Shown here: positions 49,410 through 58,100 of the stretch, piece by piece
Layout: each line of letters opens with the position of its first letter
Numbering within the stretch: the stretch's first letter is position 1
Assembly: GCA_964487555.1 (NCBI GenBank)
Contig: CAZART010000005.1
Span: 42,405 to 106,404, forward strand
Length of the DNA: 64,000 nucleotides
Source: CAZART01 sp964487555
GTDB taxonomy: Bacteria > Bacteroidota > Rhodothermia > Rhodothermales > VXPQ01
Direction of reading: 5' to 3'
Position numbers and translations under genes: made by a program
Notes under the pieces: model-generated
What the model saw: the letters and a program-made list of their open reading frames with translations, nothing else
Databases searched by the model: none
Told to the model about the DNA's origin: nothing

Positions 49410-50681
49410 CTATCGACGTCCCGACGAGCGCCGGCCGCTGTTTCGGCCCCGTCCGTTGTTTGGACGACTCGAGCCTTGATACGACCTTCCGGAGCGCTGC
49501 GATGACGAATAGTTCGGCTTCTCCTCGGACGCGACCGTGGTGTCGCCGTCGAAGTTGTCGTAGACCTTGCGCATGAGGCGCTGGCCCGTGTGCCTCTCGA
49601 TGTTCCGCAGATAGGACTCTTCATCCCTTGCCACGAACGTAATCGCATCGCCGCTTGACTCAGCGCGGCCGGTGCGGCCGATGCGGTGGATGTAATCCTC
49701 CGCCTGATTCGGCGTGTCGTAGTTGATCACGTGAGAGATCGTATCTACGTCGATGCCGCGGGCCGCAATGTCCGTCGCGACCATGATCTGGAACGTGCCT
49801 CGCCTAAAGCCGTCGAGCGCACGCTGGCGCTGATTCTGCGATTTGTTCGAGTGCATGGCGGTCACGGCGAAGCCCTGCCTGGAGAGCTTCTTGGTGATGC
49901 CGTCGGCGCGGCGCTTCGTACGCGAAAAAATCAGAACGCTTTCGAGCTTCTCGCTCTCAAGGACGTGGACCAGCAGATCCATCTTCTGATGCTGCGCCAC
50001 CGAGCAGACGTGCTGCACGACCGTCTCGGCCGGATTGCGTTGCTGGCCGATTTCCACGACCTCGGCGTCGCGAGAGAGGATGGTGCGTGCGAAGGACTGT
50101 ACGTCGCGCGACATTGTGGCCGAGAAAAGCAGCGTCTGCCGCTGCCGCGGCGTTTCTGCCACGATCTTGCGAATGTCGTTGATGAATCCCATGTCGAGCA
50201 TGCGATCCGCCTCGTCAAGGACCAGGACTTCGACCTCCGAGAGATCGATGTTTCCACGATTCATATGATCGAGCAGGCGTCCCGGCGTGGCGACGACGAT
50301 GTCGGCGCCGCGTCGCAGGCCGCGAATCTGCGGCGCCATAGCGACGCCGCCATAGATCGTCATGCTGCGCTGGCGTGTAAATTTACCATAGGTGGTGATG
50401 GCTTCTTCTACCTGTAGCGCGAGCTCGCGCGTCGGCGTGACGACCAGCGCGCGAACCGGCCGGCCTCCGCGAGGCGGGCGGGTCTGCGACAAAGTATTAA
50501 GCATCGGAAGAACGAAGGCGGCCGTCTTACCGGTGCCTGTCTGTGCACAGCCGATCATGTCACGGCCTGCGCATGCTGCCGGAATAGAAGCAGCCTGAAT
50601 AGGGGTGGGCGAAGAATATCCGACCGCAAGGACACCTTGCAGAATCTCCTCGGATAGACCGAGGGCTTTAAACGTCATCAT
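49410..50681 (-). CDS. rhlE: DEAD-box RNA helicase (RhlE-like)
   Basis: A 423-residue RNA helicase. The Q motif (GYSSPTPIQAASIP) is followed by motif I AQTGTGKTAAF, Ia PTREL, Ib TPGRLL, II DEAD (VLDEADRMLDMGF), III SAT, then in the second domain VLIFSRTKRRAD, VATDIAARGIDV and HRIGRTGR. The last 45 residues are a basic Gly/Arg/Ser-rich tail (SGRSYQGSSRPNNGRGRNSG), common in RhlE-type proteins and probably RNA-binding. Likely roles are ribosome assembly or RNA turnover at low temperature. Assignment to RhlE rather than CsdA or SrmB is by domain size and tail only. Confidence 0.93.
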   Translation of the reverse strand: MMTFKALGLSEEILQGVLAVGYSSPTPIQAASIPAACAGRDMIGCAQTGTGKTAAFVLPMLNTLSQTRPPRGGRPVRALVVTPTRELALQVEEAITTYGKFTRQRSMTIYGGVAMAPQIRGLRRGADIVVATPGRLLDHMNRGNIDLSEVEVLVLDEADRMLDMGFINDIRKIVAETPRQRQTLLFSATMSRDVQSFARTILSRDAEVVEIGQQRNPAETVVQHVCSVAQHQKMDLLVHVLESEKLESVLIFSRTKRRADGITKKLSRQGFAVTAMHSNKSQNQRQRALDGFRRGTFQIMVATDIAARGIDVDTISHVINYDTPNQAEDYIHRIGRTGRAESSGDAITFVARDEESYLRNIERHTGQRLMRKVYDNFDGDTTVASEEKPNYSSSQRSGRSYQGSSRPNNGRGRNSGRRSSGRR

Positions 50682-51144
50682 ATTCGAAATACGTAAAAGG
50701 AAAGTAATGCGAGCTCGACGGCAACAGGCCGACGTTTGTCGCGAAAGAAGTGCTAACGGGGATCTGCAGAGAGAGGCGCGGTGCGCTGGTGCGGTCTGGT
50801 GTCGTTCACACAGACTCGGCTGATGGCACCGATCAAAGTCTATCTCGGGGAGATGTTGTCTGAAGGGCAGCGTGGAAAACCTGTTCCACCAACTGCTTGC
50901 CCTTGCAGACCCGGTAAGCGGGTTAGAATGTATCCGCTACCGAGACGTTATGAACCGGAGACGGCGTATAAAGAACATTAGAATGCTATTCCCGAGGCTT
51001 TGTTGCATGGAGGACCAAAAAACTCGCAGAGAGCTTGAAAACTGTAACTCTATCGGAAGCGATTCTGCCGGACGCGACCCGCCGAGAAAGCAACGAGTAG
51101 GAGTGCAATCGAAGGAGGACGTTTACCTAACGCAGCGCGCGACG
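50682..51144. other. Divergent intergenic region between the DEAD-box and retropepsin-like genes
   Basis: A 463-bp region with no convincing gene; a plus-strand frame runs into the retropepsin gene from 50872 but its composition is irregular. It contains a small perfect hairpin (GTGGAA at 50872-50877 and TTCCAC at 50884-50889). Long 5' leaders are common for cold-regulated DEAD-box genes, but I see no cold-box motif. Confidence 0.5.
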
Positions 51145-51639
51145 ATGAAAGGAAGGATCCCGGTGTGCACGTTGTTCGCGCTTCTTGTTCTGGTCGGATG
51201 CCGGCTCGGCGAGCCGAGCCGCGTCGAGACGTCATCCGACTCGGCTGCCGTATCGTTTACGCTGGCAGGTCCGGGCGGTGCCGCCATCGTTGTTCCGGTG
51301 CACCTGAATGGAGATGGTCCCCATCAATTTGTCGTCGACACCGGCGCAACGCTTACGTGCATAGATCGCACGCTGGCAGACAGCCTCCAACTTCCGGAGC
51401 GACGGGGCGGCGTGGGCCTTGCAGCCGGCATCGGGCAATCCGGAAACGTGCGTATCGTCGGCATCGACTCGCTGCGGCTCGGAGATACGACGGCGTTTGA
51501 CCTGACCGCCTGTGTCATCGATCTGAGAGAACTTCAAGAGGTCGGGCTGGACGCCAGCGGCCTCATCGGGCTCAATTTCTTGAAGTCTTTTCGCGTGACG
51601 CTGGATTTCGACGGCCGTGTGCTTCGCCTGGAGTCGTAA
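51145..51639 (+). CDS. Retropepsin-like aspartic protease lipoprotein
   Basis: A 164-residue lipoprotein: the signal peptide LFALLVLVGCR has its lipobox Cys about residue 19. The mature part is one clan AA protease-like domain, as in the retropepsin-like proteins of Bacteroidota and TIGR02281-type families. The active site motif is DTGA (QFVVDTGATLTCID, Asp about 65), the flap and second half follow, and the late GLIGLNFLKSFRVTLDFDGR strand is characteristic of the family. A monomer of this size must dimerise to complete the site. ATG 51145 gives a clean lipoprotein signal. Its stop lies 15 bp before the REC-PP2C-STAS gene. Confidence 0.85.
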   Translation: MKGRIPVCTLFALLVLVGCRLGEPSRVETSSDSAAVSFTLAGPGGAAIVVPVHLNGDGPHQFVVDTGATLTCIDRTLADSLQLPERRGGVGLAAGIGQSGNVRIVGIDSLRLGDTTAFDLTACVIDLRELQEVGLDASGLIGLNFLKSFRVTLDFDGRVLRLES

Positions 51640-51654
51640 CACGAGGGACGTAAG

Positions 51655-53403
51655 ATGGAGCCTCAAGACGAATTTCGGATACTCGTCATTGACGACGAGC
51701 CGGTCACGCGGATTCGCGTGCGGAGCGCCCTCGAGGAATTCGGGTATGGCGACGTTCGAGAAGCCGCCGACGGGCTCGAGGCGCAGGCGTTTCTAGCGAA
51801 GCACCCCGACGTCGATCTGGTGATCACGGACATTTTGATGCCGGGGATGGACGGCATCGAGCTGCTGCGTTGGGGGCGCGAGCACGTACCGGCGCCGGAA
51901 TGGATACTTCTCTCCGGCGTAGACACGTTCGACGCGGCTGTGGAGGCGATCCGATCGGGGGCCTTTGACTTTATCGCGAAGCCCCCGGGAACGGAGGCCC
52001 TCGAGGTGTCGGTTCGTAACGCGCTCGAACAACGGCGCCTGCGCGTGGAGCGGGATCGCCTCTATCGCGAGCTCGAAGGCGCAAACAGGCAGCTCCTGGG
52101 CAAAGTGCGTGAGCTGGAGGATAAATCGGAGCTCCTGCGCCGGGACCTCGAGCGGGCGGAAATCATTCAGCGGGCCCTCCTTCCGACCGCCCCACCGCCT
52201 ATCGATCGCTACTGCATCCACGCCGTGTATCGTCCGGGGCGCTACGTCGGCGGAGACCTGTACGACGTAACGCGGCTCGACGACCGCCACATCGGCATCT
52301 ACGTGGCCGATGCTACAGGTCACGGCGTCACCGCGGCGATGCTATCGGTACTTTTCAAGCAGCGACTTGTCCTCCTCGATGAAAGCACCGGCCGACCGCT
52401 CTCTCCGGGTGTCGTTCTGGAGAACGCCAACAGGGCACTGCTCGAGTCGGTCGAAGCGCCGGGCCTTTTCCTGACGGCGGTGTACGGTCTTCTCGATTCG
52501 ACGAGCGGCGAGATCGTGATTGCCTCCGCCGGACATCCGCCCGTTCTTCACGTGCATCCCGATGGCGAGAGCCGCCTCGTCAAGCGTACCGGGCCTGCGC
52601 TCGGCCTCACCGAAGAGGCCGAGTACGGAGAAGTACGCCTGCACCTTCGCGTCAACGATCGGCTGCTCCTGTATACGGACGGGCTGCTCGAATCCGATGA
52701 AGGGGCGGACGTCCAACGGATGTGCCGTTTGCTAACCACGGGCGGTGCGGATTCCGATGCGCTGCTCGTCCGACTCATGAGTGACGGGCAGGAGGATCGT
52801 GCCTCGTCCAGCAGCGAGGAGCGCGACGACGTCACCCTGTTGTTGCTCGACGTGCACGCCGGCCCGTCGAATTTCGATAATGGATTTGCCGACGACGAGC
52901 ACGCGCAAAAGCCGAAGGGCGCGGTGCCGCGACCGGGCGTGATCTTCTATGGCGAGGGAGAGTATGCCAGCTATCTGGCGGTCCGAGGCCGTGCCATCTG
53001 GACGCATGCCGATGCCCTCTTCGAGGCGGCGTGTGCCATCCGCGACACCGGACGAAGGCTGGTACTCGATCTCTCCGAGTGTGAATACATGGACAGTACC
53101 AGTCTCGGCACGATCCACGAGCTGGCCGTACACCACGATCTGCAGATTCAGGGCGTTGAGCCGCCGATTCGCGAGTTGTTCGATGAACTGAGCATGCAGG
53201 CGGTGCTATCCAGGATCCGGGAAAAGGAAGAATTGCCGGAGATGCATCCTCTCGCCATGCCCGAGGAAGGCGGCACGGCGAGCCCCCTCCGCATTCTTCG
53301 CGCCCACGAGGTATTGGCCGAGCTCAGCACCCGCAATCAGGAAAAATTTCAGCAGGTCGTCGATGCCTTGCGAAGCGAAATCGAAGCCAAGGACGGGAGT
53401 TAG
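51655..53403 (+). CDS. REC-PP2C(SpoIIE)-STAS response-regulator phosphatase
   Basis: A 582-residue signalling protein. The receiver domain (1-120) has phospho-acceptor Asp59 (ITDILMPGMDG), Asp13-Asp14 (VIDDEP) and Lys109. A coiled coil (130-170) leads to a SpoIIE-like PP2C phosphatase (about 175-400: GGDLYD at 199-204, VADATGHG at 217-224, SAGHPP, TDGLLES, DDVTLLLL). Residues about 430-520 form a STAS domain with LDLSECEYMDSTSLGTIHEL; Ser481 corresponds to the phospho-Ser of SpoIIAA. A phosphatase with the type of its usual substrate (an anti-sigma antagonist) on the same chain suggests self-contained partner switching, like RsbU plus RsbV. The cognate anti-sigma kinase is not in the window. 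The stop overlaps the convergent hybrid kinase by 4 bp. Confidence 0.9.
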   Translation: MEPQDEFRILVIDDEPVTRIRVRSALEEFGYGDVREAADGLEAQAFLAKHPDVDLVITDILMPGMDGIELLRWGREHVPAPEWILLSGVDTFDAAVEAIRSGAFDFIAKPPGTEALEVSVRNALEQRRLRVERDRLYRELEGANRQLLGKVRELEDKSELLRRDLERAEIIQRALLPTAPPPIDRYCIHAVYRPGRYVGGDLYDVTRLDDRHIGIYVADATGHGVTAAMLSVLFKQRLVLLDESTGRPLSPGVVLENANRALLESVEAPGLFLTAVYGLLDSTSGEIVIASAGHPPVLHVHPDGESRLVKRTGPALGLTEEAEYGEVRLHLRVNDRLLLYTDGLLESDEGADVQRMCRLLTTGGADSDALLVRLMSDGQEDRASSSSEERDDVTLLLLDVHAGPSNFDNGFADDEHAQKPKGAVPRPGVIFYGEGEYASYLAVRGRAIWTHADALFEAACAIRDTGRRLVLDLSECEYMDSTSLGTIHELAVHHDLQIQGVEPPIRELFDELSMQAVLSRIREKEELPEMHPLAMPEEGGTASPLRILRAHEVLAELSTRNQEKFQQVVDALRSEIEAKDGS

Positions 53404-56396
53404 GCGATCATTCCGCTGAGGGCGGCGTCAAGCTGCTTGATGGCGTTCTCGAAGGCATTGAACGTCTCGTCGGCACGATCCCATGTGTCGGCATGACCCA
53501 TTCGTTCGAGCTCGCGGGCCAGCTCAAAGGGATGCCCGGTCGTAAAATTGCCGACCGCCCCTTTGAGCTTGTGGGCCGCGTCCTCCACCACCGTATGGTC
53601 GCGCTCTGCGACGCCGCGGCGCAGCTCTTCCAGCATCTCAGGATACGTTTCGATGAACACACCGGCCACCGATCGCATGATGTGCTCTTTTCCACCGAAT
53701 CGGGCTACCACTTCATTTTTTCCTGGAGGCTCGTCCTGGAGGTTCCCTTCCGGCGGTTTCCGGTCTTCGGCGAATCCGTCGGAAGCCGCTGGTGCCCGCA
53801 TCGCCGAAGCCCGCTCCGGCGCCGCCGCTTGCTCCGCCGCCGAAGCCCGCTCCGGCGCCGCCGCCTGCTCCGCCGCCGCCGACGCGGCGATCCCCTCAAC
53901 GACCGCGTAGAGTTCATCAGCGCGTAGCGGCTTGGCGACGTAATCGTCCATTCCGGCTTCCAGGCACCGCTCGCGGTCGCCATGCATGGCGTGCGCGGTC
54001 ATGGCGATGATAGGAATGTGTTCCCCTGTGCCATCCTCCTTCTCTCGGATGGCCGCGGTTGCTTCGAAGCCGTCCATCTCCGGCATTTGAACGTCCATCA
54101 GCACGAGATCGAAATCATTCGTTTCTAATGTTCGTAGCGCCTCGAGGCCGTTGTCGGCAATCTCCACGACATGCCCGCGCTGGCTCAACAGCTCCGTCGC
54201 GACTCGCTGGTTGACCGGCCCGTCCTCTACGAGAAGTATGCGCCGCCTGGCGACGCCGAAGATGTCTTCGGGCCGCGGCCGCTCCGCCTCGTCCGCCCCC
54301 ACGTGAAGGTCCGTAATGATGGCATTCATCAGCTCCGACTGCTTAATGGGCTTCATTAGATACCGGTTGATGCCGATGGCGCGCCCGCGCGCCGGACCGC
54401 CCGCTCCCATGACCGATGAAAGCATGATGAGCACGGGGCCCCCGGCCTGCCCCCAGCGCTGCCTGATCCGATCCGCCACTTCAAAACCGTCCATGCCGGG
54501 CATCTCGTAGTCGAGGAGGACGAGAGGATAGGGCGTTCCGCTTTCGGCGGCCGCACCAAATTCGTCGAGAGCGATGGGCCCGCTGTCGACCGTCGTCGGC
54601 TTCATCCGCCAGCTTGAGAGCATCTCATGAAGTATGCGGCGATTCGTGTCGTTGTCATCCACCACGAGAACAGGCATGCCGTGCAGCGATGGCGGGGAGG
54701 GCTTCGGCCTCCGCCGAGCGCCTTTCCGCACGCCGAAGAGGGCGGTAAAGTAGAAGGTACTTCCGATGCCTTCAGCGCTGTCGACTCCGATCTGTCCGCC
54801 CATCATCTTTGCAAGCTGTGCGGAGATCGCCAGGCCCAGTCCAGTTCCCCCAAAGCGACGCGAGGTCGAGGCATCGACCTGGCTGAACGCCCGGAATAGG
54901 CCGGACTGTTCGCTCTCGGGGATGCCGATACCCGTATCCTTGACGGTAAAGCGAAGGCAAATCTCATCCTCCTCGAGCGATATGATCTGCACATCTACGA
55001 ACACTTCGCCCTCGTCCGTGAACTTGATCGCATTGCCGGCGAGATTGACGATGATCTGACGCAGTCGGCCCGGGTCGCCGATCAACACACCCGGCATATC
55101 GGGCGGAATGTGATAGGTCAGCTCGAGCTCTTTCTCGGCGGCGCGCATCGCGAGCGTCTGCAACGTATCACCGAGCACGTCGTGAAGATCGAAGTTGACG
55201 GAATCGAGCTCCAGCTTTCTCGCCTCAATTTTGGAGAAATCGAGGATGTCGTTGAGGAGTCGCAGCAGCGCGTCTGCGGATTGCTCCACGAGATGGACGT
55301 ATTCTCGTTGTTGATCGCTGAGCTCCGTGTTCAGGAGTAGCTCCGTCATCCCGATGACGCCGTTCATCGGCGTTCGGATTTCGTGGCTCATGTTCGCCAG
55401 GAACTCGCTTTTCGCCCGGTTCGCCTCCTCGGCCTCCTCCTTTGCCGCTTCCGCATCATCTTTTGCTGTACGGAGCTCCGACTGCGACTGCCTCAGCTCC
55501 TCGGCCGTTTGCTGCAGTGCACGGACGGTGCTCTTCCGTTCGGCGTCCACCTTTGCGAGAAGTCTGGCATTCCACCAGATCAACGTGAGGAACAGAATGA
55601 TGACGCCGAGCGCAAACAGCGCGAGCCCGAACTCGAAACCCATATAGCCGGCATGCGCGCCCTGGACCTGGATCCACCCAAGGATGAGTGGAATCAGGAG
55701 TGCAGCGGGAAGCAGCCGGCGGGCCACGACCCCGCCGACCGTGTCGCTAATCAGCGTAGCGACGGGTTCTCGATGCCGTCGCGCCGCGAAGATGCCTCCG
55801 CACAAGATGCCGAACGCTACGGCCGTATTGAGTGCCATGGGGATGTATCCTGCGACACCGTAGAGGGCGTACGTGCCGTATGCGTACCCCACGATGGAGA
55901 ACAGAGAAATGAGGGCAGCCAGCAGCACGCAGAGGTGCGCGGGCCAGTATTGCCGCTGCAGTTTGACGTCCAGCAAGAAAAGTCCGAGCCCGACGAGCAG
56001 AAACGTCAGCGCCGTATTCGGCGCCATTACATTTCCATCCAGGCGAGATGCGAAGAGTACTTCGTCCAGCGGGAGGTTCCACCCGTTATAGTACCCCAAG
56101 AGCCGGATGGTACCGATGAGTGCCACGGCAAGACCGAGGCCCGAGCCGACCACGTGACGAGGATCGTTCGGTTCCGCCCGTTCGAGTAGCCAGAGACCCG
56201 CTGCCGACAAGATGAACGCGATAGCGGTGAGCGGATTCATCGCCACGCGCGCCGGGTGCAACAGGCTCTTCAACAGCTCGACGTCGAACTGCCAGCCGAC
56301 CAGCACCAGCACGGCCATGGCGATCACTATAACTGGAGCGATCAGCGAGACCGGTTTGAGAAACCGGACCATTCGTGGATCCGCATGCATCATCAC
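53400..56396 (-). CDS. Hybrid sensor histidine kinase with two receivers and an Hpt domain
   Basis: A 998-residue membrane kinase. Residues 12-275 contain about eight transmembrane helices (a MASE-like sensing region). A coiled coil (290-325) is followed by HisKA with His338 (MSHEIRTPMNG), HATPase (about 440-555), REC1 (about 575-695, Asp629 in VLLDYEMPGMDG), REC2 (about 720-835, Asp768 in LVLMDVQMPEMDG), an Ala-rich linker with a 12-residue duplication, and Hpt (about 895-998, His942 in DAAHKLKGAVGN). REC1 has SSVMGA where the usual Thr/Ser switch lies, so it may be a weaker receiver. It is a phosphorelay in one chain. It ends 4 bp inside the REC-PP2C-STAS gene, which could be its downstream partner although convergent. 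Confidence 0.93.
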   Translation of the reverse strand: MMMHADPRMVRFLKPVSLIAPVIVIAMAVLVLVGWQFDVELLKSLLHPARVAMNPLTAIAFILSAAGLWLLERAEPNDPRHVVGSGLGLAVALIGTIRLLGYYNGWNLPLDEVLFASRLDGNVMAPNTALTFLLVGLGLFLLDVKLQRQYWPAHLCVLLAALISLFSIVGYAYGTYALYGVAGYIPMALNTAVAFGILCGGIFAARRHREPVATLISDTVGGVVARRLLPAALLIPLILGWIQVQGAHAGYMGFEFGLALFALGVIILFLTLIWWNARLLAKVDAERKSTVRALQQTAEELRQSQSELRTAKDDAEAAKEEAEEANRAKSEFLANMSHEIRTPMNGVIGMTELLLNTELSDQQREYVHLVEQSADALLRLLNDILDFSKIEARKLELDSVNFDLHDVLGDTLQTLAMRAAEKELELTYHIPPDMPGVLIGDPGRLRQIIVNLAGNAIKFTDEGEVFVDVQIISLEEDEICLRFTVKDTGIGIPESEQSGLFRAFSQVDASTSRRFGGTGLGLAISAQLAKMMGGQIGVDSAEGIGSTFYFTALFGVRKGARRRPKPSPPSLHGMPVLVVDDNDTNRRILHEMLSSWRMKPTTVDSGPIALDEFGAAAESGTPYPLVLLDYEMPGMDGFEVADRIRQRWGQAGGPVLIMLSSVMGAGGPARGRAIGINRYLMKPIKQSELMNAIITDLHVGADEAERPRPEDIFGVARRRILLVEDGPVNQRVATELLSQRGHVVEIADNGLEALRTLETNDFDLVLMDVQMPEMDGFEATAAIREKEDGTGEHIPIIAMTAHAMHGDRERCLEAGMDDYVAKPLRADELYAVVEGIAASAAAEQAAAPERASAAEQAAAPERASAMRAPAASDGFAEDRKPPEGNLQDEPPGKNEVVARFGGKEHIMRSVAGVFIETYPEMLEELRRGVAERDHTVVEDAAHKLKGAVGNFTTGHPFELARELERMGHADTWDRADETFNAFENAIKQLDAALSGMIA
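53803..53874. repeat. 36-bp direct duplication in the kinase linker
   Basis: Two adjacent copies (53803-53838 and 53839-53874) beginning GCCGAAGCCCGCTCCGGCGC differ by one base. They encode the Ala-rich repeat AAEQAAAPERAS twice, in the linker between the second receiver and the Hpt domain of the hybrid kinase. It is a recent slippage or duplication that lengthens the linker. Confidence 0.9.
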
Positions 56397-56488
56397 GGCA
56401 GGACGCGCTCTGGGAATACAACGTCCGGGGAGTGCCTTCCGGGCATTCCTCCGTTTAACACGTCTCTCGGCGTTTGGTTGAGCCCCCG

Positions 56489-57127
56489 CTAGGGTGCCGC
56501 CTCGTAAGCGTGACTCGATTCGTACGCACGCGCGAGCTCGTCGTAGAGCGCCGCATTGATCAACAGGCTGAGTGCGCCTGTGAAAATCACGCCGATCAAC
56601 AGAGCGATTAGCCCGAGCACGTTGAGGCCAATGACCGCGAGCAGCACGAGGAACACTCTCCCGCGGTGGCCGGACGTCATCGCCCAGGCTTTCTGCAGGG
56701 TCTCGACCGCGCCGAGATCATCGTCGAGCACCAGAAACAGAGCCGGCATGAGCGCGACGGCTACGTAGACTCCGGGTACGATGAGAAAGATGAGACCGAC
56801 GATCACCGTCCCGGCGTAGAGCACGAAAACGACGACGGCCTTGCCGAATACCTGAAATCCGCGCAGCATTTCCCCCAGGTCCGGTTCTCCGCCGCGTATC
56901 AGTCGCAGGGCAAACATGTACGTGCCTGCCGTAATCGGTCCGCTAATCACAAAGATGATCAGCTCACCGATTCCGGCGTCGTTCCCCCACCAGCTGCCCG
57001 CGCTCGTCAGGAGGCTATAGATCACGAAGACGCCGACCACATGCCACAGGTGTTCCTTGAAGATTTCCCACGCTCTGGAGAAGAGAGAGCCGACATCGAG
57101 ATCGGGATAGTAAGCGGGACCTTCCAT
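56489..57127 (-). CDS. Integral membrane protein, glycerophosphoryl diester phosphodiesterase membrane-domain-like
   Basis: A 212-residue inner-membrane protein with five or six helices: VVGVFVIYSLLTSAGSWWG, LIIFVISGPITAGTYMFAL, GKAVVVFVLYAGTVIVGLIF, LIVPGVYVAVALMPALFLVL and VFLVLLAVIGLNVLGLIALL. The GAVETLQKAWAMTSGHRGRV loop between helices is typical of the DUF975/YciC and GlpQ-membrane-domain-type proteins, which may help fold or organise membranes. Function is not established. ATG 57127 is preferred to 57199, which would run into the DUF5063 gene. It lies 35 bp after that gene on the same strand. Confidence 0.75.
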   Translation of the reverse strand: MEGPAYYPDLDVGSLFSRAWEIFKEHLWHVVGVFVIYSLLTSAGSWWGNDAGIGELIIFVISGPITAGTYMFALRLIRGGEPDLGEMLRGFQVFGKAVVVFVLYAGTVIVGLIFLIVPGVYVAVALMPALFLVLDDDLGAVETLQKAWAMTSGHRGRVFLVLLAVIGLNVLGLIALLIGVIFTGALSLLINAALYDELARAYESSHAYEAAP

Positions 57128-57162
57128 TTTCTGTCGTCCGTTATCGAAACGCCGCCCGTAAT

Positions 57163-57657
57163 TCAGTTGTAGGTCTCTCGGCGGCGCTCGATATACCACT
57201 GCAAGGTGCGCAGATGTGAGCGCCAGTTCTGTCTATAGCCGTCAGAGAAGGCTCGGAGTGCGTCCGTCACGTCCGTGTTTTGAAACCGCCAGGCGACTTC
57301 GTAGAGCTCGCAGGCAATATTGGCGAGGTCGGCTACGGCGTCGCCGGTAATCATTTCGGCTTCGCCGTTCTGGTCCACCGGATTGGCCGGCGTGCTGTAG
57401 TATCCGAAGCTGGGAAATTGCTGTCCCACGAGCGCGCGCATTTTCTCGTATTCGCGTTCCGGTGCATCTTGCGAGGCGGTCGAACCAGCGTCATCCGGTG
57501 TGGCCGGTTCGTCGGGTGCGTCGGCGACGTGCTGCATCCACGCGAGCATGTCGAGCGCGACTACGAGTGCGGTGATGTTGGCTCGCTCTTCACCTCGGCC
57601 GTTAACGACCAGCTCGAGAAAATGGCTGACGGCAATTTTTACGTCGTTGGAATCCAA
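57163..57657 (-). CDS. DUF5063 domain-containing protein
   Basis: A 164-residue soluble protein of the DUF5063 family, restricted mainly to Bacteroidota. The C-terminal half carries FGYYSTPANP, GDAVADLANIACELYEVAWR and FQNTDVTDALRAFSDGYRQN WRSHL-type helices ending in LQWYIERR. Nearby Glu/Asp-rich linkers (about 45-70) are variable. Function is unknown. It probably shares a transcript with the membrane protein downstream. Confidence 0.85.
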   Translation of the reverse strand: MDSNDVKIAVSHFLELVVNGRGEERANITALVVALDMLAWMQHVADAPDEPATPDDAGSTASQDAPEREYEKMRALVGQQFPSFGYYSTPANPVDQNGEAEMITGDAVADLANIACELYEVAWRFQNTDVTDALRAFSDGYRQNWRSHLRTLQWYIERRRETYN

Positions 57658-57698
57658 GCCGGGCGGATGTGCTCTGGTGGCTGATTACAGGTGCAATG

Positions 57699-57911
57699 TC
57701 AGCGAGTTAGGACGCCGCGCAGCTCGTTGCCTCGACGGAGCCGGAAGACGGCATACCCCGCGGCAGCGCCCAAAAGCGCCGTCCGAGCGTCCCTCCACGA
57801 AAGCGTCCACTCTTTATCTAGAATGTACCGTTCTCCCACTATGCGTGCCACCGCGGCGCCGCTTGAGAAAAGAGCGATCCAAACGGGAGCGTAATCTCTC
57901 GAGCTTCTCAT
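57699..57911 (-). CDS. Small hypothetical membrane-associated protein
   Basis: A 70-residue frame with one hydrophobic stretch near its start (YAPVWIALFSSGAAVARIVG) and a second weaker one (LLGAAAGYAVFRLRR). Its composition is plausible but I recognise no family, and an overlapping plus-strand frame of similar length exists. The start lies just before the 23-24-bp tandem repeat at 57916-57985. It is 41 bp upstream of the DUF5063 gene on the same strand, so it could be the first gene of that set. Confidence 0.45.
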   Translation of the reverse strand: MRSSRDYAPVWIALFSSGAAVARIVGERYILDKEWTLSWRDARTALLGAAAGYAVFRLRRGNELRGVLTR

Positions 57912-57915
57912 CTTC

Positions 57916-57985
57916 CTTCGGCTGTTAGATTCCAGGCACTTCGGCTGTTAGATTCAAGATACGTTGGCTGTTTAGATTCAAGATA
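57916..57985. repeat. 23-24-bp tandem repeat, three copies
   Basis: Three units (57916-57938, 57939-57961, 57962-57985) share the core GGCTGTTAGATTC or GGCTGTTTAGATTC, and the tails AAGATA are identical in units 2 and 3. A truncated fourth copy may begin at CGTTGACC. It sits between the start of the 57699 gene and the amidase gene. Such direct repeats can bind regulators or vary in number. Confidence 0.8.
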
Positions 57986-58100
57986 CGTTGACCCGTATGT
58001 ACGATGCGGCGGCGAAAGCGTTGGCGGCCATCATCGCTCGTGCCTGGAGTTTCACATGAGCGAAGTCGCCGGAGCGCGGCAGGGGCGATCTAGGGGCAAT

